In this document: positions 24,711-33,533 of the stretch, piece by piece
How positions within the stretch are numbered: position 1 is the stretch's first letter
Layout of the letters: the number at the start of each line of letters is the position of its first letter
Source of the DNA: an uncultured Lachnospiraceae bacterium
GTDB lineage: Bacteria > Bacillota > Clostridia > Lachnospirales > Lachnospiraceae
Direction of reading: 5' to 3'
Length of the DNA: 57,375 bases
Assembly: GCA_947629525.1 (NCBI GenBank)
Contig: CANREB010000011.1
Location: 1-57,375 of the forward strand
Position numbers and translations under genes: made by a program
Notes under the pieces: generated by a model
Database searches by the model: none
What the model was told of the DNA's origin: nothing
What the model saw: the letters and a program-made list of their open reading frames with translations, nothing else

Positions 24711-25088
24711 ATGCGTAATAAGGATGACATTAAAGGCAAAAATATGGACGACATGGCAGCGGACAACATAGTCACATTTGAGGACGCGGTTATGGAAGAA
24801 TGCTGCACGGGCAAGACTAAAGAGTGGGATGACGGCGAATACAGGGAACTCGTAAACAGACTGAGCCGCATTGAAGGACAAGTGCGGGGGGTAAAGAGGA
24901 TGGTTGAGAACGATGCCTACTGCATAGATATTCTTATACAGGTGTCGGCAATAAGCGCGGCTTTAAACAGTTTCAACCGTGTCCTTTTGTCTGATCATAT
25001 AAAAACATGCGTTAAGAAAGACATAATCGAAGGCAAAGATGAGACAATCGATGAGCTTCTTATGGCTTTGCAGCGGCTTATGAAGTAA
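24711..25088 (+). CDS. csoR: CsoR-type Cu(I)-sensing repressor
   Basis: 125-residue all-helical DNA-binding repressor released from DNA by Cu(I). The copper ligands are C71, H96 and C100 (the A-Y-C-I-D and D-H-I-K-T-C stretches), and the R-L-S-R-I-E-G-Q-V-R-G helix is typical. AAAGGAGG lies 8 bases before the ATG at 24711. The ~42-residue N-terminal extension, with an adjacent Cys pair (C31-C32 in E-E-C-C-T-G-K), is not part of the core fold and could add a metal site. It is co-transcribed with copA, whose expression it should control. Confidence 0.92.
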   Translation: MRNKDDIKGKNMDDMAADNIVTFEDAVMEECCTGKTKEWDDGEYRELVNRLSRIEGQVRGVKRMVENDAYCIDILIQVSAISAALNSFNRVLLSDHIKTCVKKDIIEGKDETIDELLMALQRLMK

Positions 25089-25119
25089 ACGGGATAGTGC
25101 ATGGGAGGAAGTGTAAGTT

Positions 25120-27612
25120 ATGGAACAGTATAATGTGAGCGGTATGAGTTGTGTGGCTTGCAGCGCGCGCGTCGAAAAAGCTGTTTCAAGAGTGAAAGGC
25201 GTGAGCTCATGCGCGGTGAGCCTGCTTACCAATTCAATGGGCGTCGAGGGAACGGCAAGTCCGGCAGATATCATCAGGGCAGTCGAGGAGGCAGGCTATG
25301 GGGCAAGTCTCAAATCGGACAAAAAGCCAAAGGATGATATGCTTGTTGATAAAGATACGCCTCTATTGAAGAAGCGTCTCTGCTGTTCAGTAGTTTTTCT
25401 GCTGATATTGCTGTATTTCTCAATGGGTCATATGATGTGGAGCTTTCCGCTTCCGGATATTATCGGGAATAATTATATCGCGATAGGACTGATACAGCTC
25501 TTGCTGACCATAGTGATAATGGTTATCAACCAAAAATTTTTCATAAGCGGATTTAAGAGTCTGTGGCATAAGGCGCCAAATATGGATACGCTTGTTGCGC
25601 TCGGTTCATCGGCGGCATTTGTATATAGTCTGTATGCACTGTTTGCGATGACCGATGCGCAGTTAAAAGGCGACGATATGGCTGTAATGGGATATATGCA
25701 TGAATTTTACTTTGAGTCGGCGGCAATGATACTTACGCTTATAACAGTAGGAAAAATGCTTGAAGCGCGTTCAAAAGGAAAAACTACCGATGCGCTCAAA
25801 GGACTTATGGATATGGCGCCCAAGACCGCAAATATCATACGTGACGGTAAGGAAATCAATGTTGCAATCGAAGAAGTAGCAAAAGGCGACATCTTTGCGG
25901 TAAGACCGGGGGAAAGCATCCCTGTTGACGGCACAGTCATCGAAGGTTCAAGCGCGGTAAACGAGTCGGCGCTTACGGGAGAAAGTATTCCCGTGGATAA
26001 AGGCGTTGGTGATAAAGTGTCGGCGGCGACGCTAAATCAGGCAGGATTTATAAAATGTGAGGCGACAAGGGTAGGAGAGGACACTACGCTTTCACAGATA
26101 ATCAGGATGGTGAGCGATGCGGCGGCGACAAAAGCGCCTATAGCCAAAATTGCCGATAAGGTATCGGGAATATTTGTACCGACAGTTATGACTGTCGCGT
26201 TGATCACAGCGCTTATCTGGCTGCTATCGGGACACAGTGCAGGATACGCGCTTGCAAGAGGGATATCGGTACTTGTGATAAGCTGTCCGTGTGCGCTGGG
26301 GCTTGCAACACCCGTTGCTATAATGGTAGGCAGCGGGATAGGGGCAAAAAACGGCATAATGTTTAAAACGGCAGTATCGCTTGAACAGACAGGGAAGATA
26401 AACATAGCCGCGCTGGATAAGACAGGTACTATAACAAGCGGCGAACCGCGTGTAACGGATGTCATACCATCAGACGGTTTTGACGACGTAAAACTTGTCA
26501 GGCTTGCGGCGGCGCTTGAACGCAAGAGCGAACATCCGCTCGCGAAAGCAGTCATTGAATATGCAGAGGAAAACAACATTGAGGCAGAGACGGCTGATGA
26601 CTTTCAGGCGGCAATAGGCAACGGGCTTTCGGGCACGCTTTCAGGTATCGGCGTATACGGCGGGAACGCGTCGTTTATTGAAAAATACGTGAAACTTACG
26701 GACGATGTGCTTAAAAAATCACAGGTGCTTTCAAATCAGGGAAAAACCCCGCTCTTCTTTGCCTGCGGCGATGAACTTGCAGGAATTATCGCTGTAGCTG
26801 ACGTTATCAAGGATGACAGTGTGAGCGCGATAAAGCAGCTGCAGAACATGGGTATACATGTAGTTATGCTGACAGGAGATAACGAAAGGACAGCGCGCGC
26901 GATCGGAGCGCAGGCGGGCGTAGATGAAGTTATCGCGGGAGTACTTCCGGACGGCAAGGAACGCGTAATACGCGAATTAAAGAAAAAAGGCGCTGTTGCT
27001 ATGGTAGGCGATGGGATAAACGATGCCCCGGCACTTACCCGTGCGGATATCGGCATAGCAATAGGGGCAGGTACGGATATAGCTATAGATGCTGCGGACG
27101 TAGTGCTTATGAAGAGCAGGCTGACTGATGTGCCGGCAGCGTTAAGACTGAGCCGCGCCGCTATCAGAAATATCCATGAAAATTTGTTTTGGGCATTCTG
27201 CTATAATACCATAGGCATCCCGCTTGCGGCGTTGGGAGTTCTTAATCCGATGTTTGCGGCAGCGGCGATGAGCCTGTCAAGTTTCTGTGTGGTTACAAAT
27301 GCGCTCAGGCTTAACCTGATCGATATACACGATCCGTCAAAGGATAAAAAGGCAAAACAAAAAAATAAAAAAATCAATAAAACAAAAATGGAGGAAAAAA
27401 CAATGACAAAGACAATGAAAATCGAAGGAATGATGTGCGGACACTGCGAGGCAAGAGTAAAGAAAGCGCTTGAGGCGCTCGAGCAGGTATCGGAGGCTGT
27501 GGTAAGCCATGAAAGCGGTACAGCCGTAGTGACACTCGGAGGGGAACTGTCAGACGAAGCGCTTACCAAAGCAGTCGAGGAACAGGACTATAAAGTAATT
27601 TCAATAGAATAA
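25120..27612 (+). CDS. copA: Cu(I)-exporting P1B ATPase with C-terminal CopZ-like domain
   Basis: 830-residue copper efflux pump. N-terminal heavy-metal-associated (HMA) domain with C11-V-A-C14; transmembrane helices; T-G-E-S actuator motif; C389-P-C391 in the ion path; D433-K-T-G-T phosphorylation site; S-E-H-P motif; G-D-G-I-N-D. After the last helices comes a Lys/Asn-rich linker and a second HMA domain with C773-G-H-C776 at the extreme C-terminus, an uncommon position. That last part starts at an in-frame ATG (27403) with its own GGAGG site, so it may also be made as a separate chaperone. It lies 31 bases after csoR with GGAGG upstream. Confidence 0.95.
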   Translation: MEQYNVSGMSCVACSARVEKAVSRVKGVSSCAVSLLTNSMGVEGTASPADIIRAVEEAGYGASLKSDKKPKDDMLVDKDTPLLKKRLCCSVVFLLILLYFSMGHMMWSFPLPDIIGNNYIAIGLIQLLLTIVIMVINQKFFISGFKSLWHKAPNMDTLVALGSSAAFVYSLYALFAMTDAQLKGDDMAVMGYMHEFYFESAAMILTLITVGKMLEARSKGKTTDALKGLMDMAPKTANIIRDGKEINVAIEEVAKGDIFAVRPGESIPVDGTVIEGSSAVNESALTGESIPVDKGVGDKVSAATLNQAGFIKCEATRVGEDTTLSQIIRMVSDAAATKAPIAKIADKVSGIFVPTVMTVALITALIWLLSGHSAGYALARGISVLVISCPCALGLATPVAIMVGSGIGAKNGIMFKTAVSLEQTGKINIAALDKTGTITSGEPRVTDVIPSDGFDDVKLVRLAAALERKSEHPLAKAVIEYAEENNIEAETADDFQAAIGNGLSGTLSGIGVYGGNASFIEKYVKLTDDVLKKSQVLSNQGKTPLFFACGDELAGIIAVADVIKDDSVSAIKQLQNMGIHVVMLTGDNERTARAIGAQAGVDEVIAGVLPDGKERVIRELKKKGAVAMVGDGINDAPALTRADIGIAIGAGTDIAIDAADVVLMKSRLTDVPAALRLSRAAIRNIHENLFWAFCYNTIGIPLAALGVLNPMFAAAAMSLSSFCVVTNALRLNLIDIHDPSKDKKAKQKNKKINKTKMEEKTMTKTMKIEGMMCGHCEARVKKALEALEQVSEAVVSHESGTAVVTLGGELSDEALTKAVEEQDYKVISIE
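27403..27612 (+). CDS. copZ: CopZ-like copper chaperone from an internal start in copA
   Basis: In-frame internal ATG at 27403, preceded by GGAGG (27390-27394) with an ideal 8-base spacer, would give a 69-residue protein: exactly one HMA domain with C-G-H-C, the normal size of CopZ, which carries Cu(I) to CopA and CsoR. The sequence just before ([13 protein letters not shown]) is AT-rich and looks like a former intergenic region read through. The domain and site are seen; separate synthesis is inferred. It is nested in, not instead of, the long copA frame. Confidence 0.5.
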   Translation: MTKTMKIEGMMCGHCEARVKKALEALEQVSEAVVSHESGTAVVTLGGELSDEALTKAVEEQDYKVISIE

Positions 27613-27620
27613 TTTACACA

Positions 27621-27752
27621 CCTCTCTTTGTGCAATATGACGATATTACCAAATAAATAGTTAAAAGAATATAGATAATATTGACAAGTCTATATAAAAA
27701 AATGTAAAATCATGTTATGATTATGGTAAATAATACCTTGCACAAAGAGAGG
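27621..27752. repeat. Perfect 15-bp inverted repeat flanking the EAL-gene promoter
   Basis: A 15-base arm at 27621-27635 is exactly complementary to 27738-27752, with 102 bases between. The right arm contains the AAAGAGAGG ribosome-binding site of the REC-GGDEF-EAL gene. Transcripts reading through from copA could hide that site; transcripts from the local promoter (27681-27710) lack the left arm. Confidence 0.6.
27681..27710 (+). promoter_or_regulatory. Promoter of the REC-GGDEF-EAL gene
   Basis: TTGACA (27681-27686), 18-base spacer, TAAAAT (27705-27710), 52 bases before the start codon. Confidence 0.65.
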
Positions 27753-27762
27753 GGATAAACCC

Positions 27763-29826
27763 ATGGATAGAAAAAACACTATTATGCTGGTTGACGATGA
27801 GGAAGTTGCAAAAGCAAGGCTTAAGGATGTTTTGTCCGAAGAATTTGACGTTGTATGCGCTGCAAACGGAAAAGAAGCGCTTGACCTGCTTGCAGAGCAT
27901 AAAAAAGATATAGCGGTTATCGTACTTGACCTGATAATGCCTGTAATGGACGGATTTTCATTTATGGAAGAGTTCAGGACGCACCAGGAATATGCCAATA
28001 TTCCTGTTATTGTAGCTACGTCTAACGAGGATGAGTATTCGGAGCAGAGATGCCTTGAGGCAGGAGTATGGGATTTCGTGATGAAACCGTACAATCCTGT
28101 GCTCTTACAGTTCAGAATAAAGAATGCTATCGAAAAGAGCAGGATGATAATCGCCGAGCGCGATATCGTTACAGGACTCTACACTAAATTTAAACTTTAC
28201 AATGAAGTGCGGCTTATGCTGAATGAAGCGGGTGAGGATGAAAAATTTGCGTTTGTGAGGTTTGACATCGACCGTTTTAAGATGATAAATAATTTTTACG
28301 GCATCAAGGAAGGCGATAAAGTTCTGCAGAGCATAGCAAGAGAGCTTGAGCGCGTGTCAAAAGCATTTGAAAAATTCCTTTACGGAAGGATAGAAAACGA
28401 TATCTTTGCCGTGTGCATGCCATATAAGGAAGAAAATATCGAACTTCTTTCCAAGGCGCTTCAGATCAATGTGAGGAAGCTTAACAAAGATTACAACATA
28501 AAAGTATCGTGCGGTGTGTATGTCATCAGTGATTACAGTATGGATGTTTCCGAGATGTATGACAGGGCGTTCCTCGCTGCAAAAAACTGCAAGGGCAATT
28601 TCGCGGACAATATATCATACTACGATGAGAGTATGATCGAAAATATGCGTCAGGAGCAGTATATTATCAACGAAGTCAACAAGGCTTTGGAGGAAGAACA
28701 GTTCAAAGTATATCTGCAGCCGAAGATAAATCTTGTCACAGACCGTTCATATGGAGCTGAGGCACTGGTAAGGTGGAAACATCCCGAAAGAGGGATGATC
28801 TCGCCCGGTGAATTTATACCTATTTATGAGCGCAACGGCATTATAGGAAGGCTTGACCAGTATATGTGGCGTCATGTCTGTATGCTGCTCAGAAAATGGA
28901 TAGACGAGGGTAAAAATCCAAATCCGATTTCGGTGAATGTATCGCGCGTGAACATTTATAATCCGCATCTTGTGGACATTTTCAAAAATCTTGTCACTGA
29001 GTTTAAGATACCGACACACCTGCTTAATCTGGAACTGACCGAGAGTGCTTTTATGGAAGATCAGGACATGGTAATGCAGACTATGAGCAAGCTTCATAAA
29101 CTCGGTTTTAAGATAATGATGGATGATTTCGGCAGCGGATATTCTTCTCTCAATGTGCTTAAGGATATGGAGATCGATTATCTTAAGGTCGATATGAAAT
29201 TCTTACAGCAGGACAATGAGTTTAACGGCAAGGGTGAAAAAGTGCTTACGTCAGTGATACGTATGGCAAAATGGCTGCATCTGCCTTCGATAGTAGAGGG
29301 CGTTGAGACTTTGGAACAAGTCGATTTCCTGAAATGTATCGGATGTGAATATGCGCAGGGTTATTATTACGCAAAGCCTATGCCTGTTGAGGAATATGAA
29401 GAGTTTATAGCCCGTGAAGAGGAGATGGAGGCTAAGAACAGCAGTGACGAAAATTCTGTCATCGTCGGTGAGCTGTGGAATACGCGTTCAAATGTAAGCC
29501 TCTTTTACGATATGCTTGAAGTACCGATCGCCATATATGAATACAGGAAAGACAGGCTTGAACTTCTAAGAGCCAACAATAAGTATGATAATGAGATATC
29601 CTTTGACAAGGATACGGACGCGGATGAATATGACCGTCGTGTCGATGCGGAGCGCAGTATGCTTAAAGAAGCGTTTGCGAAGATAGCGGCGGGAGATTTC
29701 TGCGAACCTATGGAATACGAGGTGACGGAGGATGTATGGTACCGCGTAACGGTCAAGCTTATAGGCAGACGCTCGGATGTTATGATAATGATGGCGACAT
29801 TTAATGACATAAGCGATTACAAATAA
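27763..29826 (+). CDS. REC-GGDEF(degenerate)-EAL c-di-GMP phosphodiesterase
   Basis: 687-residue cytoplasmic signalling protein. An N-terminal receiver domain has the acidic V-D-D-E-E and phospho-Asp in V-L-D-L-I-M-P. The GGDEF domain has R-I-E-N-D where GGDEF should be, so it should not make c-di-GMP. The EAL domain looks intact: A-E-A-L-V-R-W, E-L-T-E-S, M-M-D-D-F-G-S-G-Y and V-E-G-V-E-T. A C-terminal ~110-residue part resembles a PAS-like sensor. It is therefore probably a phosphodiesterase controlled by phosphorylation. No partner kinase is adjacent; the hybrid kinase at 53.9-57.2 kb is in the same window but has no shown link. Confidence 0.9.
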   Translation: MDRKNTIMLVDDEEVAKARLKDVLSEEFDVVCAANGKEALDLLAEHKKDIAVIVLDLIMPVMDGFSFMEEFRTHQEYANIPVIVATSNEDEYSEQRCLEAGVWDFVMKPYNPVLLQFRIKNAIEKSRMIIAERDIVTGLYTKFKLYNEVRLMLNEAGEDEKFAFVRFDIDRFKMINNFYGIKEGDKVLQSIARELERVSKAFEKFLYGRIENDIFAVCMPYKEENIELLSKALQINVRKLNKDYNIKVSCGVYVISDYSMDVSEMYDRAFLAAKNCKGNFADNISYYDESMIENMRQEQYIINEVNKALEEEQFKVYLQPKINLVTDRSYGAEALVRWKHPERGMISPGEFIPIYERNGIIGRLDQYMWRHVCMLLRKWIDEGKNPNPISVNVSRVNIYNPHLVDIFKNLVTEFKIPTHLLNLELTESAFMEDQDMVMQTMSKLHKLGFKIMMDDFGSGYSSLNVLKDMEIDYLKVDMKFLQQDNEFNGKGEKVLTSVIRMAKWLHLPSIVEGVETLEQVDFLKCIGCEYAQGYYYAKPMPVEEYEEFIAREEEMEAKNSSDENSVIVGELWNTRSNVSLFYDMLEVPIAIYEYRKDRLELLRANNKYDNEISFDKDTDADEYDRRVDAERSMLKEAFAKIAAGDFCEPMEYEVTEDVWYRVTVKLIGRRSDVMIMMATFNDISDYK

Positions 29827-29842
29827 CTACAGCTATTTAAAT

Positions 29843-29881
29843 ACAGCCGAAAAAGTTTAACGGACTTTTTCGGCTGTGTTA
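29843..29881 (+). terminator. Terminator after the EAL gene
   Basis: ACAGCCGAAAAAGT (29843-29856) pairs with ACTTTTTCGGCTGT (29864-29877) around a 7-nt loop: a 14-bp perfect stem followed by GTTATT, a modest T tract. Confidence 0.75.
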
Positions 29882-29913
29882 TTGCCATAATGTGACGGCG
29901 TCATCAGGAACTG

Positions 29914-29941
29914 TTGACAAAACATCAAAAAGCGTTAATAT
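29914..29941 (+). promoter_or_regulatory. Promoter of the HAD phosphatase operon
   Basis: TTGACA (29914-29919), 16-base spacer, TAATAT (29936-29941), 43 bases before the HAD start codon. Confidence 0.5.
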
Positions 29942-29984
29942 AGAAGAGACAGGAATAGTAGCATATTATGCGGGAGGCATACAA

Positions 29985-30662
29985 ATGGGGAAAATCGATA
30001 CGATAATATTTGATTTGGACGGTACGCTGCTTGATACGCTTGAAGATCTGACTTCTTCGGTAAACTATGCTCTTCAAAAGTGCGGCATGCCGCTTCACAC
30101 AATAGAAGAGATTAAAAATTTTGTCGGTAACGGAGTAAGGGTACTTATGGTAAAATCAGTGCCTTGTGGTGAGCAAAACCCTCGGTTTGAGGAAGCGTTT
30201 TCAATATTTAAGGAACATTATGCCATTCACTGCAATGACAAAACGAAAGCTTATGACGGCGTTACCGGACTTTTGGAGGAACTTAAAAGCAAAGGCTATG
30301 CGCTTGCTATAGTGTCGAATAAGATCGACTCTGCGGTACAGGAATTAAAAGAGAAGTATTTTAGCGCTGTCACTGTGGCAATCGGTGACAGGGAGGGTAT
30401 AAAAAGAAAACCTGAGCCTGACAGTGTGCTTCTTGCGCTTAAAGAACTGGGAAAAACGCGCAGCAGTGCAATATACGTGGGAGACTCAGAAGTTGATTTA
30501 AAGACAGCCGAAAACTCGCAACTTGCCTGTATAAGCGTTTTGTGGGGATTTAGGGATAAAGAGTTCCTGTTGCAGCACAATGCCAAGCTTTTTGCCGAAA
30601 AGCCGTATGACATTATAAACATAGTTGACAATTATACGGCTCAGGAGTGCGGAAAATCATGA
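29985..30662 (+). CDS. HAD-family phosphatase (phosphoglycolate phosphatase-like)
   Basis: 225-residue HAD hydrolase. Motif I is D-L-D-G-T-L-L-D-T near the N-terminus, motif II V-S-N-K, then K-R-K-P-E-P and motif IV G-D-S-E-V-D. A helical cap between motifs I and II puts it near Gph/PGP-type phosphatases, but the substrate is not certain. The ATG at 29985 has GGGAGG upstream; the frame extends further without a ribosome-binding site. Its stop overlaps the start of the MATE gene (ATGA), so the two are coupled. Confidence 0.88.
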   Translation: MGKIDTIIFDLDGTLLDTLEDLTSSVNYALQKCGMPLHTIEEIKNFVGNGVRVLMVKSVPCGEQNPRFEEAFSIFKEHYAIHCNDKTKAYDGVTGLLEELKSKGYALAIVSNKIDSAVQELKEKYFSAVTVAIGDREGIKRKPEPDSVLLALKELGKTRSSAIYVGDSEVDLKTAENSQLACISVLWGFRDKEFLLQHNAKLFAEKPYDIINIVDNYTAQECGKS

Positions 30663-32026
30663 AACTTTATGACAAAAAACAGATAGACTGGGACAACGTC
30701 CTTTTTGATAACAGGGCGTTGTTTATTTTACTCGCACCTATAATAGTGGAGCAGCTCTTAAATTCTTTTATGGGAATGGCAGATACAATGATGGTATCTA
30801 CTGTCGGCAGCGAGGCAATATCTGCCGTATCGCTTGTAGACTCTTTTAATAATCTTGTCATTCAGATATTTTCGGCGATGGCTGCGGGGGCATCGATAAT
30901 ATGCTCTCAGTATCTCGGGAGCGGAGACCAAAAGAGGAGCAATCAGGCGGCAAGGCAGGTAGTGCTTACGGTTTTTACAATATCAGCTGTTCTTATGATC
31001 GTGTGCCTTATAGGCAGAGAACACTTGTTGAGCTTTATTTTCGGCAAAGTTGAGCAGGCGGTAATGCAAAATTCTCTTGTGTATTTTCTTGTGACGGTAA
31101 TTTCTTATCCGTTTCTGGCGTTATTTAATGCGGGAGCAGCATTTTACCGTGCGGGAGGTAATTCCAAATTCCCGATGAAAATATCAGTAGTATCAAATGT
31201 GCTTAATATTGCAGGGAACGCTGTATTCATTTATATGTTCAAGTGGGGAGTGGCAGGAGCGGCAATTGCCACGCTTATATCAAGAATATTCTGTACGGTT
31301 GTTATTTTTTACTGCCTGAGAAAGCCGCGTCAGGTCATAGTTGTGCGTGATTATCTTAAGATCAGACCCGACATGCCGCTTATATTAAAGATTATGGCAA
31401 TAGGCATTCCCTCGGGTGTTGAGAACGGTATGTTCCAGTTTGGAAAGCTTGCGATACAGTCAACTGTTTCAACTATGGGAACAACGGCTATCGCCGCGCA
31501 GGCTATGACAAATATCTTTGAAAATGTGAACGGTATATTCGGTATCGGTGTCGGTATCGGGCTTATGACAGTGGTGGGACAGTGCGTAGGTGCAGGACGC
31601 AAGGAAGAAGCAAAGTATTATATAGTAAAACTCACGAAAGTGGCATGGGCAGGCATATTTGTCTCATGTCTGTTTGTGCTTGCGATAAGCAGACCCGTCA
31701 CATACCTTGCAGGAATGGAGAGCGCTTCAGCATCATTGTGCATAGAGATGCTTAAAGCTATAACGATAGTTAAGCCTCTTGTGTGGGTAGGTTCATTTAT
31801 AATAGCATATGGTATGAGAGCGGCAGGGGATGTGCGCTTTTCAATGATCGTATCTACGCTTACGATGTGGCTGTGCAGGGTAGCGCTGTGTATCTTTCTG
31901 GTGCGGGTGTACCATTTTGGACCTATGGCGGTATGGATTGGAATGTTTGCCGACTGGACCATCAGGGCAGTTATCTTCTCATGCCGCTTCATAAGCGGAA
32001 GATGGCTTAAAAAACAGGTGATATAA
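30659..32026 (+). CDS. MATE-family efflux transporter
   Basis: 455-residue polytopic membrane protein with about twelve transmembrane segments, of the multidrug and toxin extrusion family (NorM/DinF type), which expels organic cations by Na+ or H+ antiport. The early stretch I-V-E-Q-L-L-N-S-F-M-G-M-A-D-T-M-M-V and G-A-S-I-I-C-S-Q-Y-L-G are typical. The ATG at 30659 overlaps the HAD stop; AGGAG lies 11 bases upstream. The substrate is unknown. Confidence 0.93.
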   Translation: MKLYDKKQIDWDNVLFDNRALFILLAPIIVEQLLNSFMGMADTMMVSTVGSEAISAVSLVDSFNNLVIQIFSAMAAGASIICSQYLGSGDQKRSNQAARQVVLTVFTISAVLMIVCLIGREHLLSFIFGKVEQAVMQNSLVYFLVTVISYPFLALFNAGAAFYRAGGNSKFPMKISVVSNVLNIAGNAVFIYMFKWGVAGAAIATLISRIFCTVVIFYCLRKPRQVIVVRDYLKIRPDMPLILKIMAIGIPSGVENGMFQFGKLAIQSTVSTMGTTAIAAQAMTNIFENVNGIFGIGVGIGLMTVVGQCVGAGRKEEAKYYIVKLTKVAWAGIFVSCLFVLAISRPVTYLAGMESASASLCIEMLKAITIVKPLVWVGSFIIAYGMRAAGDVRFSMIVSTLTMWLCRVALCIFLVRVYHFGPMAVWIGMFADWTIRAVIFSCRFISGRWLKKQVI

Positions 32027-32085
32027 CAACGGTTGTTTTGAGAACGACTGTTATAAATATAATGATTAAGAAAGGATGGATAATA

Positions 32086-32703
32086 ATGAAGGTATTAATG
32101 ATCAATGGAAGCCCGCGCGTAGGAGGCAACACTGCGATTGCGCTGAGCGAGATGGAAAAAGTCTTTGAGGCGGAAGGCATCGAAACGGAAATTATTCAAA
32201 TAGGGAACAGAGATATCCGAGGCTGTATTGCCTGTAACACCTGTTATAAAAAAGGGAGCTGTGTGTTTGACGATATAGTAAATGAAACCGCGCCTAAATT
32301 TGAAGCATGTGACGGATTGGTGGTTGCAAGCCCTGTCTATTATGCGTCCGCGAACGCTACTCTTATAGCGTTTCTTGACAGGCTTTTTTACAGCACCGGT
32401 TTCGACAAGACGATGAAAGTAGGTGCAAGCGTAGTAGTTGCAAGGCGCGGCGGCTTGTCTGCGACATTCGATGAGCTTAATAAATACTTTACGATAAGCG
32501 GTATGCCTGTAGCATCAAGCCAGTATTGGAACAGCGTGCATGGCAGGGAAGCAGGCGAAGCATCGCAGGATGCCGAGGGCTTGCAGACAATGCGGGTGCT
32601 TGCAAGGAACATGTCATTTTTGATAAAGAGCATAACGCTTGGCAGGGAAAAGTATGGACTGCCCGAAAAAGAGCCGTTTGAGCGCACTGATTTTGTGCGA
32701 TAA
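32086..32703 (+). CDS. Flavodoxin-fold NAD(P)H-dependent FMN reductase
   Basis: 205-residue protein with the FMN-binding opening M-K-V-L-M-I-N-G-S-P-R-V-G-G-N-T and the G-C-I-A-C-N-T-C-Y-K-K-G-S-C cysteine stretch of the iron-sulfur/flavodoxin-like reductase group (NADPH-dependent FMN reductase type), followed by S-P-V-Y-Y-A-S. It probably reduces flavin or quinone-like electron acceptors in the cytoplasm. The ATG at 32086 is chosen because AAAGGA lies upstream and the fold starts there. The physiological partner is unknown. Confidence 0.88.
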   Translation: MKVLMINGSPRVGGNTAIALSEMEKVFEAEGIETEIIQIGNRDIRGCIACNTCYKKGSCVFDDIVNETAPKFEACDGLVVASPVYYASANATLIAFLDRLFYSTGFDKTMKVGASVVVARRGGLSATFDELNKYFTISGMPVASSQYWNSVHGREAGEASQDAEGLQTMRVLARNMSFLIKSITLGREKYGLPEKEPFERTDFVR

Positions 32704-32722
32704 CATGGGAGGCAGAAATATT

Positions 32723-33184
32723 ATGCTTTTAACCACGTTATGTTATATAGAAAAAGATGATAAATACTTAATGCTTCACCGCGTAAAAAAGAAAAACGAT
32801 ATAAGCCATGACAAATGGATAGGCGTGGGCGGTAAGTTCGAAGCGGACGAGAGCCCTGAAGAGTGTCTGCTTCGTGAAGTGAAAGAAGAAACAGGACTTA
32901 CGCTTACCGATTACCGTATGCGCGGTATAGTGACGTTCATATCAGACCGATGTGAGACAGAGTACATGTTTCTCTATACCGCATCACAGTATGAAGGCGA
33001 ACTTACGGAATGTAACGAAGGCGAGCTTGTCTGGATAAAAAAGAAAGATGTATATGATCTTCCGATATGGGAAGGCGACAGGATATTTTTCCGCCTGTTG
33101 GAAGAGGACTGTCCGTATTTTTCACTTAAGCACAGATATGAGGGCGATAAGCTTGTTGAGACAAGTTTTTATCGGACAGATTAA
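32723..33184 (+). CDS. Nudix hydrolase (MutT/8-oxo-dGTP diphosphatase-like)
   Basis: 153-residue hydrolase of nucleoside-diphosphate-linked compounds. The Nudix box G-x5-E-x7-R-E-V-x-E-E-x-G-L is complete (G-K-F-E-A-D-E-S-P-E-E-C-L-L-R-E-V-K-E-E). The family resembles 8-oxo-dGTP diphosphatases that clean the nucleotide pool, but the substrate is not proven. The ATG at 32723 has GGGAGG 11 bases upstream; the open frame extends into the preceding gene without support. Confidence 0.9.
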   Translation: MLLTTLCYIEKDDKYLMLHRVKKKNDISHDKWIGVGGKFEADESPEECLLREVKEETGLTLTDYRMRGIVTFISDRCETEYMFLYTASQYEGELTECNEGELVWIKKKDVYDLPIWEGDRIFFRLLEEDCPYFSLKHRYEGDKLVETSFYRTD

Positions 33185-33203
33185 AAAATTTGTAAAAAAA
33201 TAC

Positions 33204-33232
33204 TTCCACAATCGAAAATATTGTGTTATACT
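33204..33232 (+). promoter_or_regulatory. Probable promoter of the SCIFF gene
   Basis: A good -10 box TATACT (33227-33232) lies 33 bases before the SCIFF ATG; the sequence 17 bases further up (TTCCAC, 33204-33209) is a weak -35. Confidence 0.4.
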
Positions 33233-33264
33233 ACACAGAGTATTAGATAAAGGAGGCACTTTAT

Positions 33265-33408
33265 ATGAAGCACATTAAGACATTGACGACAAGAGATTAT
33301 AAGGAATCTGTGAAGAAGGGCGGTTGCGGCGAATGCCAGACATCATGTCAGTCAGCATGCAAGACATCTTGCACAGTCGGCAACCAGAGCTGTGAGCAGA
33401 CAAAATAA
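33265..33408 (+). CDS. scfA: SCIFF ranthipeptide precursor
   Basis: 47-residue ribosomal peptide of the SCIFF family (six cysteines in forty-five residues), conserved throughout Clostridia. It starts M-K-H-I-K-T-L-T-T-R, with cysteines at 21, 24, 28, 32, 36 and 43 between Gly/Ser/Thr residues. The radical SAM enzyme encoded downstream makes thioether cross-links from Cys to neighbouring residues (known for the family: Thr alpha-carbon). AGGAGG lies 8 bases before the ATG. Its biological role is unresolved in the literature I know. It is too short for usual gene callers' limits but is beyond doubt from its sequence and neighbours. Confidence 0.95.
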   Translation: MKHIKTLTTRDYKESVKKGGCGECQTSCQSACKTSCTVGNQSCEQTK

Positions 33409-33453
33409 TTTATCTGATTTCAGCATATTGATATCTGAAATAGAATGCTTTTA

Positions 33454-33485
33454 GATAGGCAGCGAATAATCGCTGCTTATCTTTT
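33454..33485 (+). terminator. Attenuating hairpin between SCIFF gene and maturase
   Basis: GATAGGCAGCGA (33454-33465) pairs with TCGCTGCTTATC (33470-33481), one G-U pair, 4-nt loop, followed by TTTT. A weaker stem ATTTCAG/CTGAAAT lies just upstream. This would let the precursor be made in excess of the enzyme. Confidence 0.65.
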
Positions 33486-33533
33486 GTGCGTATGCGAACA
33501 TGGAAAGGAATATGCAGGAAGGAACGAAACACA

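Noticed and set aside
32038..32063. Promoter TTGAGA/TATAAT before the flavodoxin-like gene
   Set aside because: The spacer would be only 14 bases, too short for a vegetative promoter.
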